A stretch of 64,000 bases of DNA from Ruegeria_B marisflavi (GCF_025673445.1 NZ_JAOVQN010000004.1:62001-126000); one strand, 5' to 3'; counted from the stretch's first letter, positions 17,595 through 26,391 are shown. The notes: a model not told the origin generated them from the sequence alone. Translations and numbers: made by a program.

Positions 17595-18113
17595 ATGGAT
17601 CGTCGGCATTTTGGTCTGGCCGCAATCGCCACCCTGGGCTTGTCGGCCTGTGGCAGCGGGAACAGCAAGTTTCGCCGGTATTACGGGCCTGCGGTCACCT
17701 CGGTCGTGATCAACAAGGGTGCGCGCAAGATGTACCTGTTGAACGACCAAAAGGTGCTGAAGGAATTCAAGGTCGATCTTGGATTCGCCCCGGCCGGCCA
17801 CAAGCAGTTCGAGGGCGACGGCAAGACGCCCGAAGGCACCTATCTGATCGACCGTCGCAACCCCAACAGCAAGTATCACCTGTCGCTGGGGATCTCGTAC
17901 CCGAACGCGCGCGATGTCGCCTATGCCCAATCGCTGGGCAAACGGCCGGGCGGCGAGATCTTCATTCATGGCGAGCCGAACCTGCTGCGCGAACGCAAAC
18001 GGGCGAAAAAAACCCAAGATTGGACCGCGGGCTGCATCGCGGTCAAGAATGACGAGATCGAAGAGATCTATGCCATGGTGCGCGACGGCACGGTCATTAC
18101 CCTGCGCGCCTGA
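17595..18113 (+). CDS. L,D-transpeptidase (YkuD domain) lipoprotein
   Basis: A 172-residue protein. The N terminus is a lipoprotein signal with lipobox LSAC (MDRRHFGLAAIATLGLSAC), the leading RR suggesting possible Tat use. The YkuD domain starts at SVVINKGARKMYL; the active site is HG (IFIHGEPN) plus TAGCIAVKN, with the catalytic Cys in an S/TxGC context. Such enzymes form 3-3 cross-links in peptidoglycan, attach outer-membrane lipoproteins, or exchange terminal D-amino acids. ATG 17595 is chosen over an upstream frame that has no signal sequence. It is 62 bases downstream of the sodium channel. Confidence 0.85.
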   Translation: MDRRHFGLAAIATLGLSACGSGNSKFRRYYGPAVTSVVINKGARKMYLLNDQKVLKEFKVDLGFAPAGHKQFEGDGKTPEGTYLIDRRNPNSKYHLSLGISYPNARDVAYAQSLGKRPGGEIFIHGEPNLLRERKRAKKTQDWTAGCIAVKNDEIEEIYAMVRDGTVITLRA

Positions 18114-18381
18114 CTGCTGCCGGTCCCGGTTGTTCAAAGACCAGACCATTCATTGGCGAGACCCACACCGTCGTGGCGCCGGTGCTGCGACGGGGGTCCA
18201 CCTGAAACCCGATATCGGCCAGCAGATGCGGCCCACTTTCGGCCAGGCGGACAAGCCCGGCCTCCAGCGTTGCGCAGTCCAGATTTGGCTCGTGTCTAGT
18301 AAAGCTGATCCATCCAAAGGGCCAGACGTGCCCGTGCGGCTGGGTTTTGGTGCGTGTCGGTGAAGTATCACACAGTACCAT
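18097..18381 (-). CDS. Hypothetical protein
   Basis: A 94-residue open frame with no family I recognise. The middle of the frame has the strong GC-ending codon bias of real genes here (for example runs encoding CATLEAGLVRLAESGPHLLADIGFQV), while both ends are weaker. A competing minus-strand frame (18150-18371) is less biased. It is divergent from the LysR gene, with a dyad-symmetric LysR-type site between them, which supports a real target gene. It overlaps the L,D-transpeptidase 3' end by 17 bases. It may be a degraded gene fragment. Confidence 0.4.
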   Translation of the reverse strand: MVLCDTSPTRTKTQPHGHVWPFGWISFTRHEPNLDCATLEAGLVRLAESGPHLLADIGFQVDPRRSTGATTVWVSPMNGLVFEQPGPAAVRRAG

Positions 18382-18431
18382 AGTGTTTCCTGTCATAGGC
18401 TCTTTCAAACCTTAGATTGGGCACGCATGTG

Positions 18432-18448
18432 CTTGCCTTCAACGCAAG
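18432..18448. promoter_or_regulatory. LysR-type box
   Basis: CTTGC-N7-GCAAG is a perfect 5-bp dyad that contains the T-N11-A core of LysR-family sites. It lies 46 bases before the start of the LysR gene and about 50 bases upstream of the divergent hypothetical gene. Autoregulation and control of the divergent gene are the usual arrangement. Confidence 0.5.
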
Positions 18449-18493
18449 CTTTCTCGTAGCATGGACCAGAAAACCTGATCCAAAGGATTTGCG

Positions 18494-19402
18494 ATGCGAT
18501 TGCCGCCGCTGAACGCATTGCGCGCCTTCGAAGCCGCCGCGCGCCACAACGGCTATATTGCCGCGGCCGAGGAACTATGCGTGACCCGGGGCGCTGTCAG
18601 CCGCCATATCAAGCTGTTGGAGGAGCATCTGGGCGTTGCCCTGTTTCACCGCAACCACCGGGGCGTCGACCTGACCGCAGCGGGGCGGCAGCTGCTGCCG
18701 GTGTTGACCGAGACCTTTGCCCGGATCGCGCGCGAAGCCGAACAGATCTCTGCCATGACCCGCGATGTCCGGATCATCTGCCCGCCCGCGCTGTCCATCC
18801 GCTGGCTGTTTCCGAGACTTGAGCAGTTCCAGGCCGCGCATCCCGACATCCGTGTCCGCCTGACCACCGAGTTCTACAGCGCCAAGGGATTTGACGGCAC
18901 CGAATACGATCTTGGTGTTTCGGTCGAACATGTTCCGGGCCGGTCCGCCGAGATTGCCAGTATGCCACTTTTTCCGATGGTTCTGGCCCCGGCCTGTTCG
19001 CCAAGGCTTCTCAGCCAACAGCGGCTGACCTCACCGGCAGACCTGGCGCGGATGGTCCTGCTGCACGAAACACCGCAACGCCGGGACTGGGCGCATTGGC
19101 TGACCCATTTCGGCGTGAAGGGCGTGGATGCCAGCAGCGGCCCGACCTTTCCCAATCTGGATATGGCCGCCAGGGCCGCCGTGATGGGATCGGGTGTGGT
19201 CATGGCGGACCTTGCCCTGTGTCGCGAAGAACTGCGGGCCGGGACGCTGGTGCTGCCCTTCCCCGAGATGACCTGTGTCACACCGCAAGGGGGCTATGTG
19301 CTGATTGGTCGGCGCGAGCGGTGGGACAAACCCCATCTGCGGGCGTTCCGCGACTGGGCCGCCAGCACCTGCGCCGATCTTGCTCCAGATCTCGCGACCT
19401 AG
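18494..19402 (+). CDS. LysR-family transcriptional regulator (GcvA-like)
   Basis: A 302-residue LysR regulator. The N-terminal winged helix-turn-helix is LPPLNALRAFEAAARHNGYIAAAEELCVTR, which belongs to the GcvA-like subgroup (split here: LPPLNALRAFEAAAR then NGYIAAAEELCVTR). Residues from about 90 on form the substrate-binding-like effector domain (DVRIICPPALSIRWLFPRL). The effector is not evident. The gene is autonomous, with its own spacer upstream holding a LysR box. Its 3' end overlaps the sulfotransferase gene tail to tail by 4 bases. Confidence 0.88.
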   Translation: MRLPPLNALRAFEAAARHNGYIAAAEELCVTRGAVSRHIKLLEEHLGVALFHRNHRGVDLTAAGRQLLPVLTETFARIAREAEQISAMTRDVRIICPPALSIRWLFPRLEQFQAAHPDIRVRLTTEFYSAKGFDGTEYDLGVSVEHVPGRSAEIASMPLFPMVLAPACSPRLLSQQRLTSPADLARMVLLHETPQRRDWAHWLTHFGVKGVDASSGPTFPNLDMAARAAVMGSGVVMADLALCREELRAGTLVLPFPEMTCVTPQGGYVLIGRRERWDKPHLRAFRDWAASTCADLAPDLAT

Positions 19403-20844
19403 CCGGCCGCTGTCCCGTCTGACCATTTGCCAAAGCCGAAAACGATATAGTCGCGCTGATACACATCCGCCGCCAGCGCCTCGAGCGCGTCATCATAGAT
19501 ATCGGCCAGCGAAACCGGTGTATCGGCTGGTGCCATGGCGGGTTCGGGCGGTTCGGTATGACCAAACCGCCGCGCCAGCGCCGGCAGGGCCTCGGCCATT
19601 TCATCCTCGCGCAGGATCAGGTCTGGATTGACGAAATCCGAAAAGCTGCCGATGGCCTGCGCCTGGCTGCACCATGACCCGTCGATACGGATCGCGGTCT
19701 GCCCGGCCAGGTTCATCCGCAGGAATTCCAGAAACGCCTCGAACGCGGCGCGGTGATCGGCGCGGCCATAGTCGGGGCCGGGCGTGTCCTCGGGGATGGG
19801 CAGGTTGAACTGCCGCCGAAGGGTGTTGCGGATCTTGGTGAAACAGCCCGGCCCCTTGTTCAGGATCCGATGGCAAAAGGCCGCATGCGCCCGCGCCAGC
19901 GGGTGCCGGACCACAGTGAAACAGCGGTGCCCCTCGTTGCCCTTGAGCCATTGGCGCACCTGTTTCTGGTTCAGCCCTGTGCCCAGCGCCGCGTCGACCA
20001 CCCCGTCCAGATCGGCCATCCAGCGCCGCACCTCATCCTCGGGCCCGCCCCGGATCGGCAGGTACATCAGCGGCGTCACCGCGCCGGTGACATAGGTTGG
20101 CACCGCCGGACCTCGGCGCGGTTCAAAATTCGGGGTCCGGGTCAGGTTGAACCGGTCCAGACCGCTCAGCGCCTGGATCATCTCGTCGGCATTGACCACT
20201 TTCGAGGTCAGCGGGCTGGGGTTCTGCCGTTTCAGACTGTCGTCCAGCCCCTCCAGCCGCGCCGGAACACCCAGCCACTGCGCCAGACCGTTCAGCACGC
20301 CAAGGTCCTGCAAGTCTTCATAGGCGATGTAGAACGGCGTCTGACCGCCGCGTTGCAGGCTGTTCAACAGGAATACCTGGAAATCCTGCAACTCCTCGAC
20401 ATGGCGAGCGAATTCCTCGGCATCGAACCGGGCCTGTGCCTCTTTCCGTTTCTTGATATTGGTCAGCTTCCACTGACCGGTCTCCTTGGCGATCTTCCAG
20501 GACACATAGCTGTCCAGCGGATTGCGCGTCAGGATGATCTTGGCGCAGCGCGGATCGCTTAGAACCGTATCCAGGATGCGCGGATCGTGGTCATGGAAAT
20601 AACGAAACCCCCCCAGAATGCCGCGCGCATCCCGGATCGCATCCAGCAGGCACTGGGGGTCGGCATCGCGCATCGCCTGACTGATTTCCAGGATCTCGGT
20701 CTTGTTCGGATAACCGATGAAATGCGGATTGAACGCCTCGCCGAAACAGCCCACGCCATCCAGCGCGTTCAGGTTGGTTTCGAGAAAGTTGGAGCCGGTC
20801 CGCATCTCCGCGAACACGACAAAGTAATCAAAGGGGCTGCTCAT
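19399..20844 (-). CDS. Two-domain sulfotransferase-like protein
   Basis: A 481-residue protein that appears to hold two sulfotransferase-fold halves. The first has the PAPS loop MRTGSNFLETNL (about residue 14) and a 3'-phosphate segment AKIILTRNPLDSYVSW (about 101). The second has FTVVRHPLARAHAAFCHRI (about 313), a typical sulfotransferase motif, but I see no equally clear 5'-phosphosulfate loop in front of it. It would transfer sulfate from PAPS to an acceptor such as a sugar. It is downstream of three glycosyltransferases on the same strand (6 bases after the GT14-like gene), so a glycan acceptor is plausible. It has no signal peptide. Confidence 0.75.
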   Translation of the reverse strand: MSSPFDYFVVFAEMRTGSNFLETNLNALDGVGCFGEAFNPHFIGYPNKTEILEISQAMRDADPQCLLDAIRDARGILGGFRYFHDHDPRILDTVLSDPRCAKIILTRNPLDSYVSWKIAKETGQWKLTNIKKRKEAQARFDAEEFARHVEELQDFQVFLLNSLQRGGQTPFYIAYEDLQDLGVLNGLAQWLGVPARLEGLDDSLKRQNPSPLTSKVVNADEMIQALSGLDRFNLTRTPNFEPRRGPAVPTYVTGAVTPLMYLPIRGGPEDEVRRWMADLDGVVDAALGTGLNQKQVRQWLKGNEGHRCFTVVRHPLARAHAAFCHRILNKGPGCFTKIRNTLRRQFNLPIPEDTPGPDYGRADHRAAFEAFLEFLRMNLAGQTAIRIDGSWCSQAQAIGSFSDFVNPDLILREDEMAEALPALARRFGHTEPPEPAMAPADTPVSLADIYDDALEALAADVYQRDYIVFGFGKWSDGTAAG

Positions 20845-20850
20845 TCGGGC

Positions 20851-22551
20851 TTATCGCACCAGGTAGGGTTTACGGTTCGTTTTCGGCGTGTTGACCGGCG
20901 GCTGTTCAACCGGGAAATCACCCATCAGATAGGGGTGCATGCCCTGGTTCTTGAGGTTTTGCAGGAACTGCCCAAACCCAGTCAGATCGACCATGGTCGG
21001 GGCCTCGGTCAGGCGTCGGGGATTGGCGGGCCCGATCTCGTCGACGATGGTCTGGATCGGCTCCATCGGTGCTTCGATGAATTCAGCCATGGTCCAGATG
21101 CGCACGCGCGCCTTGGTCCAGACCGACCGCAGGATCTCAAGTTGCTTGGTCTCGGTCTGCTGCAGCTTGGCCGCCTCCTTGCGGATATCGGCGAAATTGC
21201 GGTTCGACTTGAACAGCGGCACCGCCCAGGCGCCGGTGATCACCGAAATCTGCGCATTTGGGTCGCGCGCCAGCAGCCAATTGATTTCCTGGTTGTCAGC
21301 CGGGCCGAACTGGAAACACTGCCGCTCGCCCCGGGTGTTCCAGATCAGCGAGGTCAGAAAGCTGATCGGGTTATAGTCGCGGATCGCAGCATTGTCGCTA
21401 AGCGCGCCGTTGATCATCGTCTGTCCGCCTGCGAATTCGACCCGTTCGGGGCCAAACAGGTGGCCATGCACCCGCGCGCCGGTAGCCCGTGCCAGCCAGG
21501 GTTCAAAATCCTCAAAAAGTTCGGAGAACCCCTGGAACATCGAATAGGGGTTTGAGGTGAGCCCGTTTTCGTTGCCGTGCCGGGGAAACCGGCTCTGCAT
21601 ATACAGCCCGTCACGTCCCCGCGTTCGCCGCTCGACCGCCTTGGCAAAGATGCGGTCGATCTTGCCGGGATTCGGTTCGGTCCGTTTCATTGCTCCGCTC
21701 TTGTCGGTCAGGAACGCATCGTACAGCCGGTTCGCATTTGGCCAGATCTTGCGCGCGACGAAACAGTCGGATCGGCGCAAAAGCTGCAAGTGATCGTCGT
21801 AAAAGATGTGGGGCTTACCCTGAAAATCGAACTTGGACAGGGTCAGCGAGCGGCTTTCGATACTGCTCGAATACTGCCGTGCAAGCGTCTGGAAATAGCT
21901 TTCATCGGGAATCCAGACCTTCTTGAAATAGCGGTCATACATTGGCCGGTCGGGATCTTGCAGGATCGCGGACAAGGTCTGGCGGGTCAGGCACCACCAC
22001 TGGCTACCCATATGTGGAACGATGTCTGCCGGAACCTTGCGTTTGAACCCCAGGCGCCGTTGCAGATGCACATATTTGTCGAACAGCCAGCGCTGCTTTT
22101 TCCATGAGAACGGAAACCGCAGAGTGAACCGCTCGTGGTCGAGACCGCCAACCGTCCAGGGCACGTCCGCAGTGGTCGCGCTTTCGATGAAATCCGTGCG
22201 CGGACGGCTGGCAAGATAGTCGATCAGCTCTTGCACCGGGCGCAGCGGCAGGCACGAACCCGACGCCAGATAGACATGTCGGATATCGGGAAACTCGGCC
22301 AGGATCAGTTCGGACGCCGATTGCGACGCGGCCACGATCCCCCATGTACCCCAGTCACAGCGGTGGCGGCTGCAAAACCGGATCAGCGGATCCTTGATGC
22401 AGGCGTCGTGAAAGACGCGATAGGTACGACGCGGGACCTTCTTGTCTACGTGGATGACTACCGGACAGCCCGATGCGGTCCAGTGATGCGCCACCTGTTG
22501 GGCCCGGCCCAAAGCCGTGTGAACCAGCATGACGATGCCCACCGTGCTCAT
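20851..22551 (-). CDS. GT14-like beta-1,6-N-acetylglucosaminyltransferase
   Basis: A 566-residue protein. The first 290 residues resemble the core-2/I-branching (GT14) glycosyltransferases: IVMLVHTALGRAQQV at the start, HVYLASGSCLPLRP, MGSQWWCLTR and WIPDESYFQTL with the Asp-Glu pair that serves as catalytic base in GT14. The C-terminal 270 residues are a further domain seen with this type in Rhodobacteraceae (I believe DUF5927), of unknown role. The probable reaction is transfer of a sugar, likely GlcNAc or xylose, to a surface glycan. Start and upstream stop overlap by 4 bases, so it is coupled to the glycosyltransferase at 22548. Confidence 0.75.
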   Translation of the reverse strand: MSTVGIVMLVHTALGRAQQVAHHWTASGCPVVIHVDKKVPRRTYRVFHDACIKDPLIRFCSRHRCDWGTWGIVAASQSASELILAEFPDIRHVYLASGSCLPLRPVQELIDYLASRPRTDFIESATTADVPWTVGGLDHERFTLRFPFSWKKQRWLFDKYVHLQRRLGFKRKVPADIVPHMGSQWWCLTRQTLSAILQDPDRPMYDRYFKKVWIPDESYFQTLARQYSSSIESRSLTLSKFDFQGKPHIFYDDHLQLLRRSDCFVARKIWPNANRLYDAFLTDKSGAMKRTEPNPGKIDRIFAKAVERRTRGRDGLYMQSRFPRHGNENGLTSNPYSMFQGFSELFEDFEPWLARATGARVHGHLFGPERVEFAGGQTMINGALSDNAAIRDYNPISFLTSLIWNTRGERQCFQFGPADNQEINWLLARDPNAQISVITGAWAVPLFKSNRNFADIRKEAAKLQQTETKQLEILRSVWTKARVRIWTMAEFIEAPMEPIQTIVDEIGPANPRRLTEAPTMVDLTGFGQFLQNLKNQGMHPYLMGDFPVEQPPVNTPKTNRKPYLVR

Positions 22552-23570
22552 GCCCAGTTCCCCTTGGACATGAGGCCCAGGATCTCAAGCTGGCGCCAGT
22601 TGATGTACTTCTCGGACCATTTGCACCACAGGTCGGGCTGCGATTTCACACTCTCGGCATAGGCCGTATACTCGATCGAGTTGGAGTAATGCTGCTTTCG
22701 CGTCAGCTCCTCGGCCGCCTTCTGGGTAAAGGTGTCCAGGAACTTGGTGTGCAACAGCGCGCCGCTGGCCTTTTCGCCACCCCATTCCTCATAGACCTGG
22801 TTCAGGCCGCGAGGCAACAGCGCATGGGTTGAACTGACATAGGCATAGCGCTTGTTCCACTTGACCAACGGTATCTTGTTCAGCGCCGGTGCTTTCTTGG
22901 GCTGGTCAGAGAAAAACACCCGGCTACGCGGGCCGCCCTGTATCCACAGGTTGCCGTAATCGGGGTTCTTCTTGATCGTATAATTGCCGCTGTCGAACCA
23001 GTTGGTGATGTCCAGCGGGTTCTGTCCCTCGACATAGGGTGTTTCGTCGATCTTGCCCTTGGGATAGAGGTCGACCAGCATTGCGCTGAACGACCGGATC
23101 GAGGAATTGTCTAGCCAATCGGTCAGTGCCTGTATCGGGCGGGTGTCGCAGAACGGGTAGATAAAGAACTCGTCAGGGTCCACGACCAGAACCCAATGCC
23201 CATGGGCATAGGTCCGTTTAAGCCAGTTCATCCAGTCGACGCCATATGTCGCCGACTTGTAGCTATGGGTGGTGTGCCAGACCGATACATCCGACTGGCC
23301 AGAGAGATAGGCCAGCGTGCCGTCCGTGCTGTCGTTGTCGACGATCAGGAAATGATCGATCCCCATATCGCGGTAATACCGAAGGAAATACGGCAGCCGG
23401 ATCTTCTCGTTTCGAACGGTGCTGACCAGCAGGACATCGCCCGGACGGATGGCGGCGGTGTTGTTCTGGACCGATCGCAATTCGCGCGACTTGCGCAGGC
23501 AACGCAAAAGACGGCGCTTGCGCCGCACTCGCATTTTATACGATCCCCAAAGGCTCACGCTGTTATCCAA
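22548..23570 (-). CDS. Glycosyltransferase family 2-type protein
   Basis: A 340-residue cytoplasmic glycosyltransferase of the Glyco_tranf_2_4 type. Key segments are LLVSTVRNEKIRLPYFLRYY, then DHFLIVDNDSTDG with the first acidic motif, and HWVLVVDPDEFFIYP with the metal-binding DxDE motif. The tail of the enzyme has RYAYVSSTHALLPRGLN. It is a close paralog of the gene at 23733 across its whole length, so a tandem duplication is likely. The donor and acceptor are unknown. The first 12 residues before MRVRRKRR may not be translated; ATG 23534 is an alternative start. Confidence 0.8.
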   Translation of the reverse strand: MDNSVSLWGSYKMRVRRKRRLLRCLRKSRELRSVQNNTAAIRPGDVLLVSTVRNEKIRLPYFLRYYRDMGIDHFLIVDNDSTDGTLAYLSGQSDVSVWHTTHSYKSATYGVDWMNWLKRTYAHGHWVLVVDPDEFFIYPFCDTRPIQALTDWLDNSSIRSFSAMLVDLYPKGKIDETPYVEGQNPLDITNWFDSGNYTIKKNPDYGNLWIQGGPRSRVFFSDQPKKAPALNKIPLVKWNKRYAYVSSTHALLPRGLNQVYEEWGGEKASGALLHTKFLDTFTQKAAEELTRKQHYSNSIEYTAYAESVKSQPDLWCKWSEKYINWRQLEILGLMSKGNWA

Positions 23571-23732
23571 CCATCAATCTATGCGCGCCCGACCGCACCA
23601 AAACACCAGAAAACCAAGTGGTACGAGCCGTTTATGTCACCGAAACAACTTTCAGGGCAACGGGTTTAGGAAGCGTTACGCCGGGCTTGACAATTCTGCC
23701 ACGAAAATCACCGCGCTCCTGTTGTGTTTTGA

Positions 23733-24779
23733 TCATCGCGCACAATCTAGGGAAGAAATCAGGCCAAGCTCCTCCAATTGCTGCCACCCGGTCAGACGAA
23801 CCGAGGCCGGGGTCCAGAAATCCGGCGAGGCCATCAGATCGTCGTAATAGTGATCGAAATCCGCTGGGGCATGGAAATGCTGTTGCCGGGATTTTTCGGT
23901 CTCGGATCTGGAAACAATGTCGGGCAGCAGCTTGGTATGCAGCAACACCCCCGAGGGCGCGGCGCCCCCCGGCCCGCCATAGGCGCCGTTCAGATGCCGG
24001 GGCAGGGCGGAATGGCAGGAATTCACATAGGCATAACGCCGGCTCCAGCGGACCAGCGGGATCTTGTTCAGCGTTGGCGAGCGCAGCGGCTCATCCGCAA
24101 AGAACATCCGCTCGCGGGCGCCGCCCTGAACCCACAGGTTGCCCATCGGCTGTTGCCGCCGGGCGCGATAGGGTCCGGCGTCAAACCAGCACAAGATCGC
24201 CAGCGGATCGTCCCCGGCGGCAAAGCTCTGCGCGCCCACCGGACCCTTGGGATAGAGGTCCAGCATATGCGCGCCAAAGGTGTCGTGCCCTTCGCTGTCC
24301 AGCCAGCCAGCCAGCCTGTGCAAGTCGCAACGATCATGATCGGCATAGATCAGCAACTCGTCGACATCGACCATCAGGCTCCAGTGCCCGTGCGCGTGCC
24401 GCATCTGCAACCATGTCAGCCAGTCCAGCCCGAACCGCGCCGCGCGATAGCTCGCCCTGGTTTGCCACAGCGACACGTCCGGCTGCTCCGCCAGCATCTC
24501 GACGCTGCCATCGTCGCTGCCGTTGTCGACCATCAGAAAGTGATCGACGCCCAGTGTCCGGTAGTGTTCCAGAAAACCGGGCAGGCGCAACGCCTCGTTT
24601 CTGAGCGTGGTGAAAGCCAGCACATGACCGGGCCGGATCGTGTTGGTCCGGTCCGCCAATAGGGTCAGCGCATGCCGGCTGCGAAATGACCGCCAGAGCA
24701 GCCGACGCCGTTTCCATCGCAGCCGATAGGCATCGGCCCATCCGATCGGCTGCAATGTCGGCGCTGGGCTGATGGTCAT
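23733..24779 (-). CDS. Glycosyltransferase family 2-type protein (paralog)
   Basis: A 348-residue paralog of the gene at 22548. It has the same motif series: TTLRNEALRLPGFLEHY, HFLMVDNGSDDG, HWSLMVDVDELLIY, then MLDLYPKGPVG, GNLWVQGG and LNKIPLVRWSRRYAYVNS. The basic N-terminal stretch (RWKRRRLLWRSFRSRH) is shared and may sit against the membrane. It is 13 bases downstream of kdsB, so it belongs to that transcription unit. The 162-base spacer between this gene and the next holds no visible gene or terminator. Substrate unknown. Confidence 0.8.
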   Translation of the reverse strand: MTISPAPTLQPIGWADAYRLRWKRRRLLWRSFRSRHALTLLADRTNTIRPGHVLAFTTLRNEALRLPGFLEHYRTLGVDHFLMVDNGSDDGSVEMLAEQPDVSLWQTRASYRAARFGLDWLTWLQMRHAHGHWSLMVDVDELLIYADHDRCDLHRLAGWLDSEGHDTFGAHMLDLYPKGPVGAQSFAAGDDPLAILCWFDAGPYRARRQQPMGNLWVQGGARERMFFADEPLRSPTLNKIPLVRWSRRYAYVNSCHSALPRHLNGAYGGPGGAAPSGVLLHTKLLPDIVSRSETEKSRQQHFHAPADFDHYYDDLMASPDFWTPASVRLTGWQQLEELGLISSLDCAR

Positions 24780-24792
24780 CGTGCCCCTCGCG

Positions 24793-25593
24793 CTATTCCA
24801 GCCCCATCGCGGCCATCATGCCCTCGATCCGGGCCACGTCAGCGGGGTTGTTCAGCTCCCAGAACTGCCGCCCGCGGGCCTCGACCTCGACACACAGAAC
24901 CTTGCGCCCGTTTTCCATGAAACGCAGTTGCTCCAGTCCCTCCAGCGTTTCCAGCGGTCCCATCGGCCAGGTCGGGTATTCCGCCAGCGCGCCGGGCCGA
25001 TAAGCATAGACGCCCACATGGTGGAACACCGGGGTCGGCGCGTCATCAGCATAGACTTCCGAGGTATAGGGGATCACCTCTTTCGAGAAATAAAGCGCGC
25101 TGCGGTCGGTGGCGAACACCGCCGTGGTGCCGCCGACCCGGCCATGCTTGCGGTCGTTCAGAAAGCTGTTCAGCGCCATCCCGTCACAACGCAGGACCGG
25201 CGTGGCGATATCGGCCTCGGGCGCGGCGCGCAGCCCCGAAATCAGGTCTTCGACAAACCAGTGGGGCGTCAGCGGCGCATCGCCTTGCAGGTTGACCACG
25301 ATGTCATGCCAGGCTCCCAGCGCCGCATGCGCCTCGGCGCAGCGCTCGGTGCCGTTGACGCAGTTGGACGAGGTCATGACGACCTCGGCCCCGAACCCTT
25401 CGGCCACCTCGCGGATGCGGTCGTCATCAGTGGCGACCACCACCCGGTCGGCGCCGCTCACCGCCATCGCCGCTCGCCACGAGCGTTCGATCAGCGTCAT
25501 CGCCTTGCTGGTGGCGCCGGTCAGGCTGACCAAAGGCTTGCCGGGATAGCGGGTCGAGGCATAGCGGGCGGGAATGGTGATGAGAACGGACAT
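24793..25593 (-). CDS. kdsB: 3-deoxy-manno-octulosonate cytidylyltransferase
   Basis: A 266-residue KdsB-like enzyme that activates Kdo with CTP to CMP-Kdo. The N terminus SVLITIPARYASTRYPGKPL is the nucleotide-binding signature; NLQGDAPLTP and the segments around FATDRSALYFSKEVIPY follow the family pattern (usually QGDEP; here QGDAP). CMP-Kdo is needed for lipid A inner core and also for the poly-Kdo linker of ABC-dependent capsules; genome context favours a capsule role here. A second kdsB may exist elsewhere for LPS. The next gene upstream, cysQ, starts at once after it (stop and start adjacent). Confidence 0.88.
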   Translation of the reverse strand: MSVLITIPARYASTRYPGKPLVSLTGATSKAMTLIERSWRAAMAVSGADRVVVATDDDRIREVAEGFGAEVVMTSSNCVNGTERCAEAHAALGAWHDIVVNLQGDAPLTPHWFVEDLISGLRAAPEADIATPVLRCDGMALNSFLNDRKHGRVGGTTAVFATDRSALYFSKEVIPYTSEVYADDAPTPVFHHVGVYAYRPGALAEYPTWPMGPLETLEGLEQLRFMENGRKVLCVEVEARGRQFWELNNPADVARIEGMMAAMGLE

Positions 25594-26391
25594 TCAGGCT
25601 TCCTTGAGCGTGACGCTGGGCGCATAGGCGATGAAGAACGGGTTGGCATAGCCGTCCTTGCCATAGGCCAGCGGCTGGTGATTGTCGAAACGTACCACCT
25701 TACCCCCCGCGCCGGCCAGCACCGCGTGACCGGCGGCGGTGTCCCATTCCATGGTGCGGCCAACACGCGGATACAGATCCGCCTCACCCGTGGCCACAAG
25801 GCAGAATTTCAGCGAGGAACCGGCGCTCTTGCTGTCCTTGACGGCGTATTTTCCGATGTAATCCTCGGTCGCCTGGTCGCGGTGGGATTTCGACGCCACC
25901 ACCATCAGCGCGGCATTGTCTGCCTGCGCCACCCGGATCGGTGAGAGGTCGCCGGGCGTTTCCTTGTCCAGCGCGCCGGTCTCCTCGACCGATGAACCGT
26001 CAGCCAGAGTATAGAACATCCGCCCCTTGGCCGGGGCATAGACCACGCCGCGCGTGGGCGTGCCGTTTTCCACCAGCGCGATATTCACCGTAAAATCGCC
26101 GCGCCGGTTGATGAATTCTTTGGTCCCGTCCAGCGGATCGACGATCAGGAAGGTGTCGCCCCTCTGACCGTGCGAGGCGGCCTGTTCCTCGGTCACCAGC
26201 AGGATATCGGGGAATGCTGCCCTGAGCCCGGCCGAGATCAGCGCATCCGCGGCTTCATCCGCTTCGGTCACCGGGCTCGCGTCCGACTTGACCTTCACTT
26301 CGAAATCATCCGCGTTGTAAATCTCCATGATCTTGTCACCTGCCTCCAATGCAAGACGCCGAATGACAGGAATAAGGTCGGTATAAGTCAC
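25594..26391 (-). CDS. cysQ: 3'(2'),5'-bisphosphate nucleotidase CysQ
   Basis: A 265-residue member of the inositol monophosphatase-like metal phosphatases. Metal-binding motifs are VTEEQ, DPLDGTKEF and EWDTAAGHAVL, in the order expected for CysQ. It converts 3'-phosphoadenosine 5'-phosphate (PAP), the by-product of PAPS sulfotransferases, to AMP. Translation is assigned to GTG 26391 because GGAG lies 7 bases upstream and the product then starts VTYTDLIPVIRRLALEAG, the usual CysQ beginning; an ATG-only start would cut into the domain. It heads the minus-strand run cysQ-kdsB-glycosyltransferases-sulfotransferase, which fits PAP removal. Confidence 0.88.
   Translation of the reverse strand: MTYTDLIPVIRRLALEAGDKIMEIYNADDFEVKVKSDASPVTEADEAADALISAGLRAAFPDILLVTEEQAASHGQRGDTFLIVDPLDGTKEFINRRGDFTVNIALVENGTPTRGVVYAPAKGRMFYTLADGSSVEETGALDKETPGDLSPIRVAQADNAALMVVASKSHRDQATEDYIGKYAVKDSKSAGSSLKFCLVATGEADLYPRVGRTMEWDTAAGHAVLAGAGGKVVRFDNHQPLAYGKDGYANPFFIAYAPSVTLKEA

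Noticed and set aside
15820..17625. A 601-codon open frame opposite the methyltransferase and channel genes
   Set aside because: It crosses two real genes and their spacer; no domain, no ribosome site.
18150..18371. A competing minus-strand frame inside the 18097-18381 gene candidate
   Set aside because: Its codon pattern is less biased than that of the chosen frame and it is Trp/Arg-rich in the manner of shadow frames.
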